Below are positions 1 to 5,192 of a DNA stretch of 7,137 nt, one piece after another. The DNA lies in the NCBI GenBank assembly GCA_948439925.1, contig CAOJNR010000054.1, positions 1 to 7,137 on the forward strand. The letters are read 5' to 3'. The notes beneath the pieces were generated by a model. It was not told where the DNA came from. It searched no databases and was given only the letters and a program-made list of their open reading frames with translations. The first letter of the stretch is position 1. Each line of letters begins with the position of its first letter. The DNA comes from an uncultured Clostridia bacterium. GTDB lineage: Bacteria > Bacillota > Clostridia > Christensenellales > UBA1242. A program made the translations under genes and the position numbers.

Positions 1-56
1 TGCATAACTTTTGACTGTAAGATTATGCGCAATACATCGTTTTTTGATCTACAAAT

Positions 57-63
57 GAGGGGG
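57..63 (+). promoter_or_regulatory. Shine-Dalgarno of the first gene
   Basis: GAGGGGG lies 5 bases before the ATG at 69 and fixes the start. No later ATG in this frame has a comparable site. Confidence 0.8.
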
Positions 64-68
64 ATTTT

Positions 69-1031
69 ATGAAAAATAACTCGATATCAAAGCAAATGAT
101 TGAAGGAATTGTCAGAAATGACAATTCTTCTTATGTTGACGCTGTTGACGCAAAAGTTCAATCGCTTGTGAGAGATGTTATTGAGGATCTTTCGACCATG
201 GTATCTTATGTCAGCACAAAAAATGTTGTTTTGCAATCGGCAAATGAACTTTTAAGTGGAGCGATGACGGATAATTCACGTTTTGTTTATTTTCTAGGCG
301 TTGACAATGTTCAAATAGATTTAAATACCAGAAAGGAAACAAGAATTTGGAAGGAGTTAAAGGATAAAGTTATCTATGCTTGGCGCACAAGAGGCTCAAA
401 AAAACGTGCTGAAAAGAGAATGCGTAAAGCCAGCGAAAAGCAAAATAACAAAAAAATAACTTTTGATCCATCAAAATATAGTCTTTTCAATTTGTCAGAA
501 GATTTACAGCTTACATTTTCAAAAAATTTAACCAAAACAACATTAATTTATCTCGATAATAATATGATTCGTATCGTTGGAAAGGAAGAATTTGGATCGA
601 ACACGCAGATTATAATTTATGTTACATTGTTTGATGGCGAAAAATTTAAATATTTTCTTGGTAAAAAAGAAGGCTATCTTGACATAAATATTTCAAATCG
701 TATAAGCGCGCTTAATTTGAAATTAGACAAAGTTGGAGATGTTTTGATTGACTTAATCAAGATTTATAATGTTTTATATTTTGATGTGAATAATGTTATG
801 CCAAATCAAATTTTTGTTGAGAGTTTGTTTTGCAACTGTCCAGATGAATTGTTTGACAATAAAGATGTTTATAAGTCTTTTGTTAAAATTGTAAATTATT
901 TCACAGTTAAATCTATAAAAGATTTCAAATCAATCATTTCTGGAAAGTCAATTTTTAAAGATAAGCTTTGTGGTAATAGCGCGTTTGGACATTCAAAGCT
1001 TATGAATTCGCTTATAGATTTGCAGGTTTAA
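69..1031 (+). CDS. Uncharacterised 320-aa protein, possible degenerate nucleotidyltransferase fold
   Basis: Seen: an intact 320-residue frame starting 5 bases after a strong Shine-Dalgarno (GAGGGGG, 57-63) and ending shortly before a terminator hairpin, so it is very likely a real single gene. The product is soluble, with no signal peptide or membrane segment. It has a helical N-terminus (about 1-65), a very basic stretch (about 104-129, many Lys/Arg) and a mixed alpha/beta C-terminal half. Residues 205-280 (INISNRISALNLKL, then VLIDLIKIYNVLYF, then MPNQIFVESLFCNCPDELF) read like the helical region of OAS/CD-NTase-like nucleotidyltransferases, where lysine-bearing helices precede an 'iPSfliE.l.yNvP' motif. 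Inference: a distant or inactive relative. The usual GS...DxD catalytic signature is not recognisable; VDNVQIDL at 78-85 is the nearest. This family call is from recalled pattern only and is weak. The other strong possibility is a lineage-specific protein of unknown fold. Any partner gene would lie upstream, outside the window. Confidence 0.72.
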   Translation: MKNNSISKQMIEGIVRNDNSSYVDAVDAKVQSLVRDVIEDLSTMVSYVSTKNVVLQSANELLSGAMTDNSRFVYFLGVDNVQIDLNTRKETRIWKELKDKVIYAWRTRGSKKRAEKRMRKASEKQNNKKITFDPSKYSLFNLSEDLQLTFSKNLTKTTLIYLDNNMIRIVGKEEFGSNTQIIIYVTLFDGEKFKYFLGKKEGYLDINISNRISALNLKLDKVGDVLIDLIKIYNVLYFDVNNVMPNQIFVESLFCNCPDELFDNKDVYKSFVKIVNYFTVKSIKDFKSIISGKSIFKDKLCGNSAFGHSKLMNSLIDLQV

Positions 1032-1079
1032 TTGGTTTAAAACTGATTAAAAATATAAAAAATTAAAAAAAGCAAATAT

Positions 1080-1122
1080 AAATAAAAATACGCAGAAATT
1101 ATAAAAATGCGTATTTTTATTT
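1080..1122 (+). terminator. Bidirectional hairpin terminator after the first gene
   Basis: A perfect 15-bp inverted repeat (AAATAAAAATACGCA at 1080-1094, complement at 1108-1122) surrounds a 13-base loop. The GC-containing part of the stem is closest to the loop and the T-rich arm supplies the U-tract. It sits 48 bases after the stop codon at 1031. It could also stop leftward transcription from the convergent peptidase gene. Confidence 0.78.
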
Positions 1123-1153
1123 GTTATAAAAAAATAACATAATAGACCATATT

Positions 1154-1209
1154 CTAGCGCTAGTATGCGCTTATCTATGCGTAAAAGTTGTCTTTTACGC
1201 ATAGATAGC
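1154..1209. repeat. Palindrome CTAGCGCTAG plus long perfect hairpin
   Basis: CTAGCGCTAG (1154-1163) is a perfect 10-base palindrome. It is followed at once by a 16-bp perfect inverted repeat (TATCTATGCGTAAAAG at 1172-1187, complement at 1192-1207) with a 4-base TTGT loop. After a one-base bulge, a further GC pair (1169-1170 with 1208-1209) extends the stem. No U-tract follows on either side, so it is not a typical intrinsic terminator. It could be a folded RNA segment, a protein-binding site or part of a small repeat element; the sequence alone does not decide. Confidence 0.65.
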
Positions 1210-1550
1210 AGATGGAGCAATTAGGAAAAATGTTGGGAAAATTGTAAAAATTTGGAAATTTTGGAGTCCAAGTTGTAAAAAACTGAGCGCCCCTACCTAA
1301 CATAAAAATGGAGTTAAGGTGAAGAATTTATGAATCAAAAGTGAAAAATATAATAGTGAAAATTAAGAAGATAAAGTCCCCTTCTCTTTAATATAATTTT
1401 TCTATTAATAACCTATTATAAAAATTAAACTCCCCTTGTAAAAATAAAGATCACCTATTTTTTTGACACTAACCGAAGTTATGTCATGTCAAAGTTTGAG
1501 TGTTGTATTATGATTGTTCAATAAATAAATTTAATATACTTAATTTAATA
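1210..1550. other. AT-rich non-coding stretch, no gene seen
   Basis: No open frame with a ribosome binding site longer than a few codons was found on either strand. It holds scattered C-rich tracts (CCCCT at about 1290, 1378 and 1432) and a loose dyad (TTTGACA near 1462-1468 with TGTCAAA near 1487-1493). A TTGACA at 1463-1468 has no -10 box at the right distance. A weak TTGTTC/TATACT pair (1514-1519, 1535-1540) with a short 15-base spacer precedes the folded element at 1551. It may be decayed mobile DNA, but nothing identifies it. Confidence 0.5.
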
Positions 1551-1676
1551 GGAGCTGTCAGGACTGAAACAAAGTTTTCAGTCGCACTTAATTATTGCCA
1601 AAAGTTTTTAGGCAATAATTAAGGTGAAAAAAGTCATTGCGTAAATTTTTTAGCAATGACTTTTTCTGACAGCTCT
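1551..1676. repeat. 126-base element: terminal inverted repeat enclosing three hairpins
   Basis: The outer arms GAGCTGTCAG (1552-1561) and CTGACAGCTC (1666-1675) pair perfectly over 10 bp, with a flanking G-T pair. Inside are three back-to-back hairpins: 1562-1583 (GACTGAAA, 8 bp), 1585-1626 (12 bp TTAATTATTGCC plus CAC/GTG across a bulge) and 1628-1665 (13 bp AAAAAGTCATTGC). Only two or so bases are left between stems, giving a four-way cloverleaf. It lies downstream of the leftward peptidase gene; on the - strand the third hairpin ends in a run of T and may serve as that gene's terminator. GAGCTGTC ends are reminiscent of short palindromic intergenic repeats recalled from gut Clostridia genomes (memory only, not checked). 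A MITE/REP-like element is the favoured reading; a structured RNA is the alternative. Confidence 0.72.
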
Positions 1677-1733
1677 CCCCTGAGTTTTTGCTAACTTTAA
1701 TAAAAAAGAGTCTTAATAACCCTTTCTTAATTT

Positions 1734-2342
1734 TTAGTTATCAAACAAGAATCCATAAAGTTCAAGTTCTTTTTTGAGTTTTTTATAATCTGGACAGTGA
1801 TTTTTTACCAGCTCCCAAAATTTTGGTGAATGATTTAATTCAACTCCATGACAAAGCTCATGAATAATCACATAATCAACAAGCCTTTGTGGCAAGATAA
1901 CCAGTTTATAGTTGAGTTTCATATTCTTTTGGCGGTCTAAACTCCCCCAAAATCGTTTTGATTTTGTCAGTTTTACTGTTCCAAGCTTAAAATCCAGTTC
2001 CTCTGCTTTTTCTTTTGCCATTGGCAGAAGCATTTGTGCAAGATCGGAATATATTGAGTCAAAGTTTTTGTGCTTTTTGGAAATAGCGTAAGACAGATTT
2101 ATCTGTTCGGGATTGGTCTTTTCTCCTAGAATATAGATATAGTTTTCAAAGTCGAAACTCTCTTTGAAAGCACAGATTTTTGCTTGTCTTTTTTGTTGTT
2201 TTTCTATCCATGACGATTTTTCTTCGCAGAATTTATTGATGTCTGCTTCTTTTATTTTGGAAGGCGCTTTGACAATAATGTTGCCATCTCTATCAACTGA
2301 AATTGATAATGTTTTTCTTTTTTCTCTTATAATTTTTCTCAT
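1734..2342 (-). CDS. YgjP/DUF45-type zinc metallopeptidase
   Basis: A 202-residue cytoplasmic protein of the YgjP-like (DUF45/WLM, M48-related) family. The HExxH zinc motif is HELCH at 161-165, within YVIIHELCHGVELNHSPKFW. H171 of NHSPKFW is the usual third-ligand position, and the upstream family block SKRFWGS...LNYKLVILP (about 128-151) is intact. The N-terminus (MRKIIREKRKTLSISV) matches where relatives begin their 'RSKRKTl' strand, so the start at 2342 is favoured. The protein is near the short end of the family because the middle region (about 60-95) is compact. Homologues are found in many bacteria, sometimes near restriction systems, but their substrates are poorly known. It is divergent from the PadR-like gene across a 150-base control region. 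There is no Shine-Dalgarno and a TATAAT lies 6 bases before the ATG, implying a leaderless mRNA. Confidence 0.9.
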   Translation of the reverse strand: MRKIIREKRKTLSISVDRDGNIIVKAPSKIKEADINKFCEEKSSWIEKQQKRQAKICAFKESFDFENYIYILGEKTNPEQINLSYAISKKHKNFDSIYSDLAQMLLPMAKEKAEELDFKLGTVKLTKSKRFWGSLDRQKNMKLNYKLVILPQRLVDYVIIHELCHGVELNHSPKFWELVKNHCPDYKKLKKELELYGFLFDN

Positions 2343-2348
2343 AATTTC

Positions 2349-2377
2349 ATTATACTCTTTTTATAAAAAATGCGCAA
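2349..2377 (-). promoter_or_regulatory. Promoter of the metallopeptidase gene (leaderless)
   Basis: On the - strand a perfect -10 box TATAAT (2354 to 2349) lies 17 bases after a weak -35 (TTGCGC, 2377 to 2372). Only 6 bases separate the -10 from the ATG at 2342, so the expected transcription start falls on or beside the A of the start codon. No AGGAGG-like sequence is present there. Confidence 0.6.
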
Positions 2378-2385
2378 GCGAAATG

Positions 2386-2408
2386 ACTATTATGCATTGC
2401 ATACTAGT
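2386..2408. promoter_or_regulatory. Operator-like palindrome 1 in the divergent control region
   Basis: Two perfect arms TATGCA (2391-2396) and TGCATA (2398-2403) flank a single central base. They are extended by ACTA (2386-2389) and TAGT (2405-2408) after one mismatched pair. The 23-base near-perfect dyad sits between the two divergent promoters, just upstream of the peptidase -35. PadR-family repressors commonly bind inverted repeats next to their own promoters, so it is a candidate binding site for the adjacent regulator (inference). Confidence 0.5.
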
Positions 2409-2412
2409 GAAT

Positions 2413-2432
2413 TTAATTTATATATAAATTAA
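2413..2432. promoter_or_regulatory. Operator-like palindrome 2, perfect 20-base AT dyad
   Basis: TTAATTTATA followed by its exact complement TATAAATTAA makes a gapless 20-base palindrome ending 11 bases before the -35 box of the PadR-like gene. A second palindrome TTAAGCTTAA (2429-2438) overlaps its right end. It may be an operator or an UP-element-like activator of the strong promoter. AT-rich sequence makes chance palindromes more likely, so the functional call is moderate. Confidence 0.4.
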
Positions 2433-2443
2433 GCTTAAATTGT

Positions 2444-2472
2444 TTGACATATACCCTAAAAGTTAGTATAAT
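2444..2472 (+). promoter_or_regulatory. Consensus sigma-A promoter of the PadR-like gene
   Basis: TTGACA (2444-2449), a 17-base spacer and TATAAT (2467-2472): a perfect match to the housekeeping consensus. The predicted start near 2479 leaves a leader of about 14 bases, just enough to hold the ribosome binding site GAGGGA (2483-2488) before the ATG at 2493. Such a strong promoter suggests control by repression. Confidence 0.88.
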
Positions 2473-2492
2473 CAAATTATACGAGGGAAAAT

Positions 2493-4280
2493 ATGGAATT
2501 ATATGCAAAAGGTCAACTTTCATTTTTAATACTCAACTGTCTGCTCGAACGCGACTTTTATGGTCTTGACATTATCACTGAGATTAAGGCTCGCACAAGT
2601 GGCAATGTCGATCTCAAAAAGCCAAGCGTATATTCAAACTTGACACGTATGGAAAAGCAAGGTCAGGTTTCTTCTTACATGCGTGCAAGTGAGCTTGGGC
2701 CAAACCGTAGATATTACAGCATCACTGACAAAGGCCGTGTGACTTATGAGGAACTTAAAGAAGAATTTGAGCGCAATCATATTGACGTGTTCAAAGATTT
2801 CCGTGGTGATAACGAACCTATTGAACTTATCAAGCCAGAGAGAATTCAAACTCAGCCTACTCAAACCTTTGAAAGCCAAGTTTCAGAAGAAAACTTTTTT
2901 AGCGAGGAAGATGAAGAAGATATGAGTGACTTCTTTGATTTTTCGTCTTTGAATGAACCTAAACCTGCCCCACAAGAAACAAAAAAAGAAAATTATCAAG
3001 AACTTATGCAGGAGCAATTTGAAACCGCTTTATTTAAAGATAAGCATAGCGAAATGGACGAGAATAAAACTCACAATAATGAAAGTTCTTCTCAAATTGA
3101 AGAAAGAGTTGAAATGGAAACTTTTATTGAGCCTTCACCTACTTTTGTGGAGAATAAATCTGTTTCAGCGCCTATTCAAACTGTGGCAGAGCCTATCGCT
3201 CAACCAGTTGAAGAGAAAGTTGAAGAAATGAAAGAAGCAAAGGTTGAAGAGAAAAATGACGCTGTGTTTTTAAGCAAAGATGATGCGAATGAATATAACA
3301 GGCGCATTTACGATATTTCCAAAGACATCAATCGTTACAGACGCAGAAGAAGTTTTGCAGAGGATCAAATTGCAATTTCTGTTGAAGCGCCACTTCGCGA
3401 CTCTGAGGAACGAACGAAACAGAAGGTTGAGGAATTTAAAAACTCTCTTATCGAAAACAAAAATAAATATAACAATCGTATGACAAGTGAAGAATTTTTC
3501 TCAATGATAAACAAAGAGGAAAAAGTTGAAGAGAAAGTATCAGTTCCAGTGCATGAAGATGATGGAGTGTTCATAACTTCTCGCATGAGTGATGCGAGTG
3601 TTATGAAAGCCAGAAAAATTGAACCACCAAGACTTAAAATAGATGCGAATTCTGGTAAGGAAAAACTCCCTGCTCCAAAGCGTGACATTTCGATTGACCC
3701 TTCACATAAAGAAATTATTTCTCGTATTTATGCGAAAAGCAAGACTGGTCAGAGCGAAGATGAAGAAACGGCTAATGTGCTTTATGACTACAATGACCTC
3801 AAAGGATATTATAGAAATCAGAACATCAAGTTTAATTCCTACCAAAAGGCAACAAGCAAGGTTTGCCACAACACAAATAAGCTCAATTTCATAACAAGTG
3901 TTATCGTGTTTGCGGTGTTTGCTGGACTTAGTGCAATCGCTTTTGCTGTTTTAAATTCGGTTGGATTTATTTCAAGCCAAACAAACTTTTTGTTCATTTT
4001 GTTCCCTGCCCTATATCTTGTTGATGTGGCTTTTCAGGGTTACAACTATGCAAGGCATACAAGTTGGGAGCCAAATCCAATGATGAGGCAACTTTATATT
4101 TGGGGACTGACGATTATATTGGCTGGCGTGATTGTTGGCGCAAATTTTGGATTTGGATTGACCACAAACAATTTTGCCGAGTTTGCAACCTCAGTTATAA
4201 TTCCACTTGTTGCTGTTATCATGGTGCTTCCATTCAGATACTATGTTAAACGTGCAATGCTAATAAAATATTGGAGATAA
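2493..4280 (+). CDS. PadR-like winged-helix protein with long acidic linker and four membrane helices
   Basis: A 595-residue protein in three parts. Residues 1-95 form a PadR-type winged helix: an N-terminal helix ending YGLDIITEI, a recognition helix KPSVYSNLTRMEKQG, and a wing ending GPNRRYYSITDKGR. Residues about 105-445 are low-complexity, rich in Glu, Lys, Pro and Gln, with repeated VEEK units (240-255, 345-349) and an Arg-rich patch (281-286), probably disordered. Residues 465-583 hold four hydrophobic segments (about 465-488, 498-517, 533-556, 563-583), followed by a basic tail. Ordinary PadR proteins are about 100-200 residues and soluble. This one looks like a DNA-binding head tethered to the membrane by a flexible arm. 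It may repress its own promoter and the divergent peptidase gene, through the palindromes at 2386-2432 (inference). The signal sensed is unknown. The start is fixed by GAGGGA 4 bases upstream and a consensus promoter. Confidence 0.88.
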   Translation: MELYAKGQLSFLILNCLLERDFYGLDIITEIKARTSGNVDLKKPSVYSNLTRMEKQGQVSSYMRASELGPNRRYYSITDKGRVTYEELKEEFERNHIDVFKDFRGDNEPIELIKPERIQTQPTQTFESQVSEENFFSEEDEEDMSDFFDFSSLNEPKPAPQETKKENYQELMQEQFETALFKDKHSEMDENKTHNNESSSQIEERVEMETFIEPSPTFVENKSVSAPIQTVAEPIAQPVEEKVEEMKEAKVEEKNDAVFLSKDDANEYNRRIYDISKDINRYRRRRSFAEDQIAISVEAPLRDSEERTKQKVEEFKNSLIENKNKYNNRMTSEEFFSMINKEEKVEEKVSVPVHEDDGVFITSRMSDASVMKARKIEPPRLKIDANSGKEKLPAPKRDISIDPSHKEIISRIYAKSKTGQSEDEETANVLYDYNDLKGYYRNQNIKFNSYQKATSKVCHNTNKLNFITSVIVFAVFAGLSAIAFAVLNSVGFISSQTNFLFILFPALYLVDVAFQGYNYARHTSWEPNPMMRQLYIWGLTIILAGVIVGANFGFGLTTNNFAEFATSVIIPLVAVIMVLPFRYYVKRAMLIKYWR

Positions 4281-4281
4281 A

Positions 4282-4310
4282 AAAAAGACCTTTTTAAGCG
4301 AGGTCTTTTT
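4282..4310. terminator. Shared bidirectional terminator of two convergent genes
   Basis: AAAAAGACCT (4282-4291) pairs with AGGTCTTTTT (4301-4310) around a 9-base loop. It has a T-run on the right for the + strand gene and a run of T on the - strand for the leftward gene. It starts 2 bases after the PadR-like stop codon. It also covers the last codons (KKEKDLA region) and stop of the COG2426 gene, so one arm is coding. Confidence 0.85.
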
Positions 4311-4950
4311 CTTTTTTGAGTGATATTTTTTTGAAATGTTTTCTTTCTGATTTGTCACCCTTTCTGGCTGAGCGGATGATGTTGAGAAGTAAGTCAAGTG
4401 CAAGGAAGGCGATAATTATAATGAGCGAAGCGAGAAGAATATATGTGATTGAACTTTCAAAAACTGTGCAAAGAAGAGTTATAATTCCGCTTGAAATGAG
4501 AGCTCCGATTGTGATTGCAATCATTGAATAGCCTTTTTTGAGTGAACTCATGCCTGCGATTAAACTACCCGTCCAAACGCCAGTGAGTGGAATTGGAAGA
4601 GCCACAAAACTGCACAGCAAAACATATTTCTTGAAAGAAGAGTTTTGCTTTTCAAGCATAATGCTTTTGTTTTTATAGCGCTTTTTAAGTTTTTCAGAAA
4701 CAAAACCTGTGGTATGTTTTCTGAAAAGTCTGCCGAGAAGCAGAGCGAAATATGCTGGGAGCATTGAGCCTAAAAATGCGAATAGGAAAGCTTGCCAAGC
4801 TGGAAGTGCGCTGTTTCCCCAAACGAGTGAACTCATTGCGAAAGGAATCGCGATCTTACTTTCCAGAGTTGGAATGAGTGCGACGAGTATGACTGCAAGC
4901 CATACACATGTTTCAAAATTGTTTGCAAAAAAATCTAATATCGTTTTCAT
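4294..4950 (-). CDS. COG2426-type small membrane protein (putative small multidrug export family)
   Basis: A 218-residue integral membrane protein. Recognised by the family blocks ALIPTLESKIAIPFA (24-38), with the paired 'E..aIP' helix entry, and FVALPIPLTGVWTGSLIAG (115-133), matching the conserved 'aLPiPgTGawtG' re-entrant motif. There are about five hydrophobic segments (14-40, 52-72, 110-133, 140-160, 168-192), then a very basic cytoplasmic tail (193-216). The family is named for small multidrug export and is remotely related to DedA proteins; actual transport function is unproven. The length is slightly longer than usual because of the Lys-rich tail. The start at 4950 gives the expected N-terminal helix, but no clear ribosome binding site precedes it. 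A TTGACA lies upstream (4992-4997 on the - strand) without a convincing -10. It follows RNase Y on the same strand but is separated by 241 bases and a folded element, so it is probably transcribed alone. Confidence 0.85.
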   Translation of the reverse strand: MKTILDFFANNFETCVWLAVILVALIPTLESKIAIPFAMSSLVWGNSALPAWQAFLFAFLGSMLPAYFALLLGRLFRKHTTGFVSEKLKKRYKNKSIMLEKQNSSFKKYVLLCSFVALPIPLTGVWTGSLIAGMSSLKKGYSMIAITIGALISSGIITLLCTVFESSITYILLASLIIIIAFLALDLLLNIIRSARKGDKSERKHFKKISLKKEKDLA

Positions 4951-5059
4951 GTTTTAATGTTATTCGGCTAGATTTTCAAATATGCAAAAATTGTCAAAAT
5001 TTTTTTTGAATATTGTCTTTAAGTTTGAAAGTAGTAGAGGTGATATTTTTTTGCAGACC

Positions 5060-5192
5060 GCGCGGAGCGCATGCCGTGGCGCTTGTGGCGAGAAGCGTAA
5101 GCGCCGTGGCATGCAAAAACCACCCTGCCGTTTTCGGCATGGGTGGTTTTGTTTGTCGCACGCCAATATGGCTTGCGACAAATGCTCCGCGC
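5060..5192. repeat. 133-base GC-rich element: closing stem enclosing three hairpins
   Basis: The outer arms GCGCGGAGC (5060-5068) and GCTCCGCGC (5184-5192) pair over 9 bp. Between them lie three hairpins separated by single bases: 5069-5114 (GCATGCC/GGCATGC continuing into GGCGCTT/AAGCGCC, about 16 bp with two G-T pairs), 5116-5150 (AAAACCACCC/GGGTGGTTTT, then TGCCG/CGGCA across a bulge, TTTT loop) and 5152-5182 (TTTGTCGCA/TGCGACAAA, then GCC/GGC). Almost every base is paired. It is far richer in G+C than its surroundings, which suggests acquired or selected DNA. The right end touches the last base of the RNase Y stop codon. Its plan matches the element at 1551-1676, though the sequences differ. 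Possible nature: MITE/REP-like repeat, or a structured RNA 3' to rny. Confidence 0.75.
5115..5150 (-). terminator. Intrinsic terminator of rny inside the GC-rich element
   Basis: On the - strand the stem ends GGGTGGTTTTT, a GC-rich 15-bp hairpin with a TTTT-derived loop followed by five T residues, 42 bases beyond the rny stop. On the + strand it also ends in four T residues, so it can work both ways. Confidence 0.7.

Noticed and set aside
11..39. TTGACT at 11-16 as the promoter of the first gene
   Set aside because: The best -10 at 16 bases (TACATC) matches only three of six positions; the real promoter may lie outside the window.
1463..1491. TTGACA in the large non-coding gap as a promoter for a hidden RNA
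   Set aside because: No -10 box at a suitable distance and no obvious transcript structure directly after it.
1032..1733. CRISPR array or insertion sequence in the 700-base gap
   Set aside because: No regularly spaced direct repeats, no transposase remnant in any frame; only the isolated inverted repeats described.
2953..3894. Several short frames within the PadR-like gene
   Set aside because: Lys/Leu-rich shadow frames of the Glu-rich linker, without ribosome binding sites.
4992..4997. TTGACA on the - strand upstream of the COG2426 gene as a promoter
   Set aside because: No hexamer resembling TATAAT occurs at 16-18 bases. It may still be a weak promoter, but the sequence does not support calling it.
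5060..5192. Cloverleaf shape suggesting a tRNA or tmRNA
   Set aside because: Stem lengths, total length and loops do not fit; there is no acceptor-stem geometry, T-loop sequence or CCA end.
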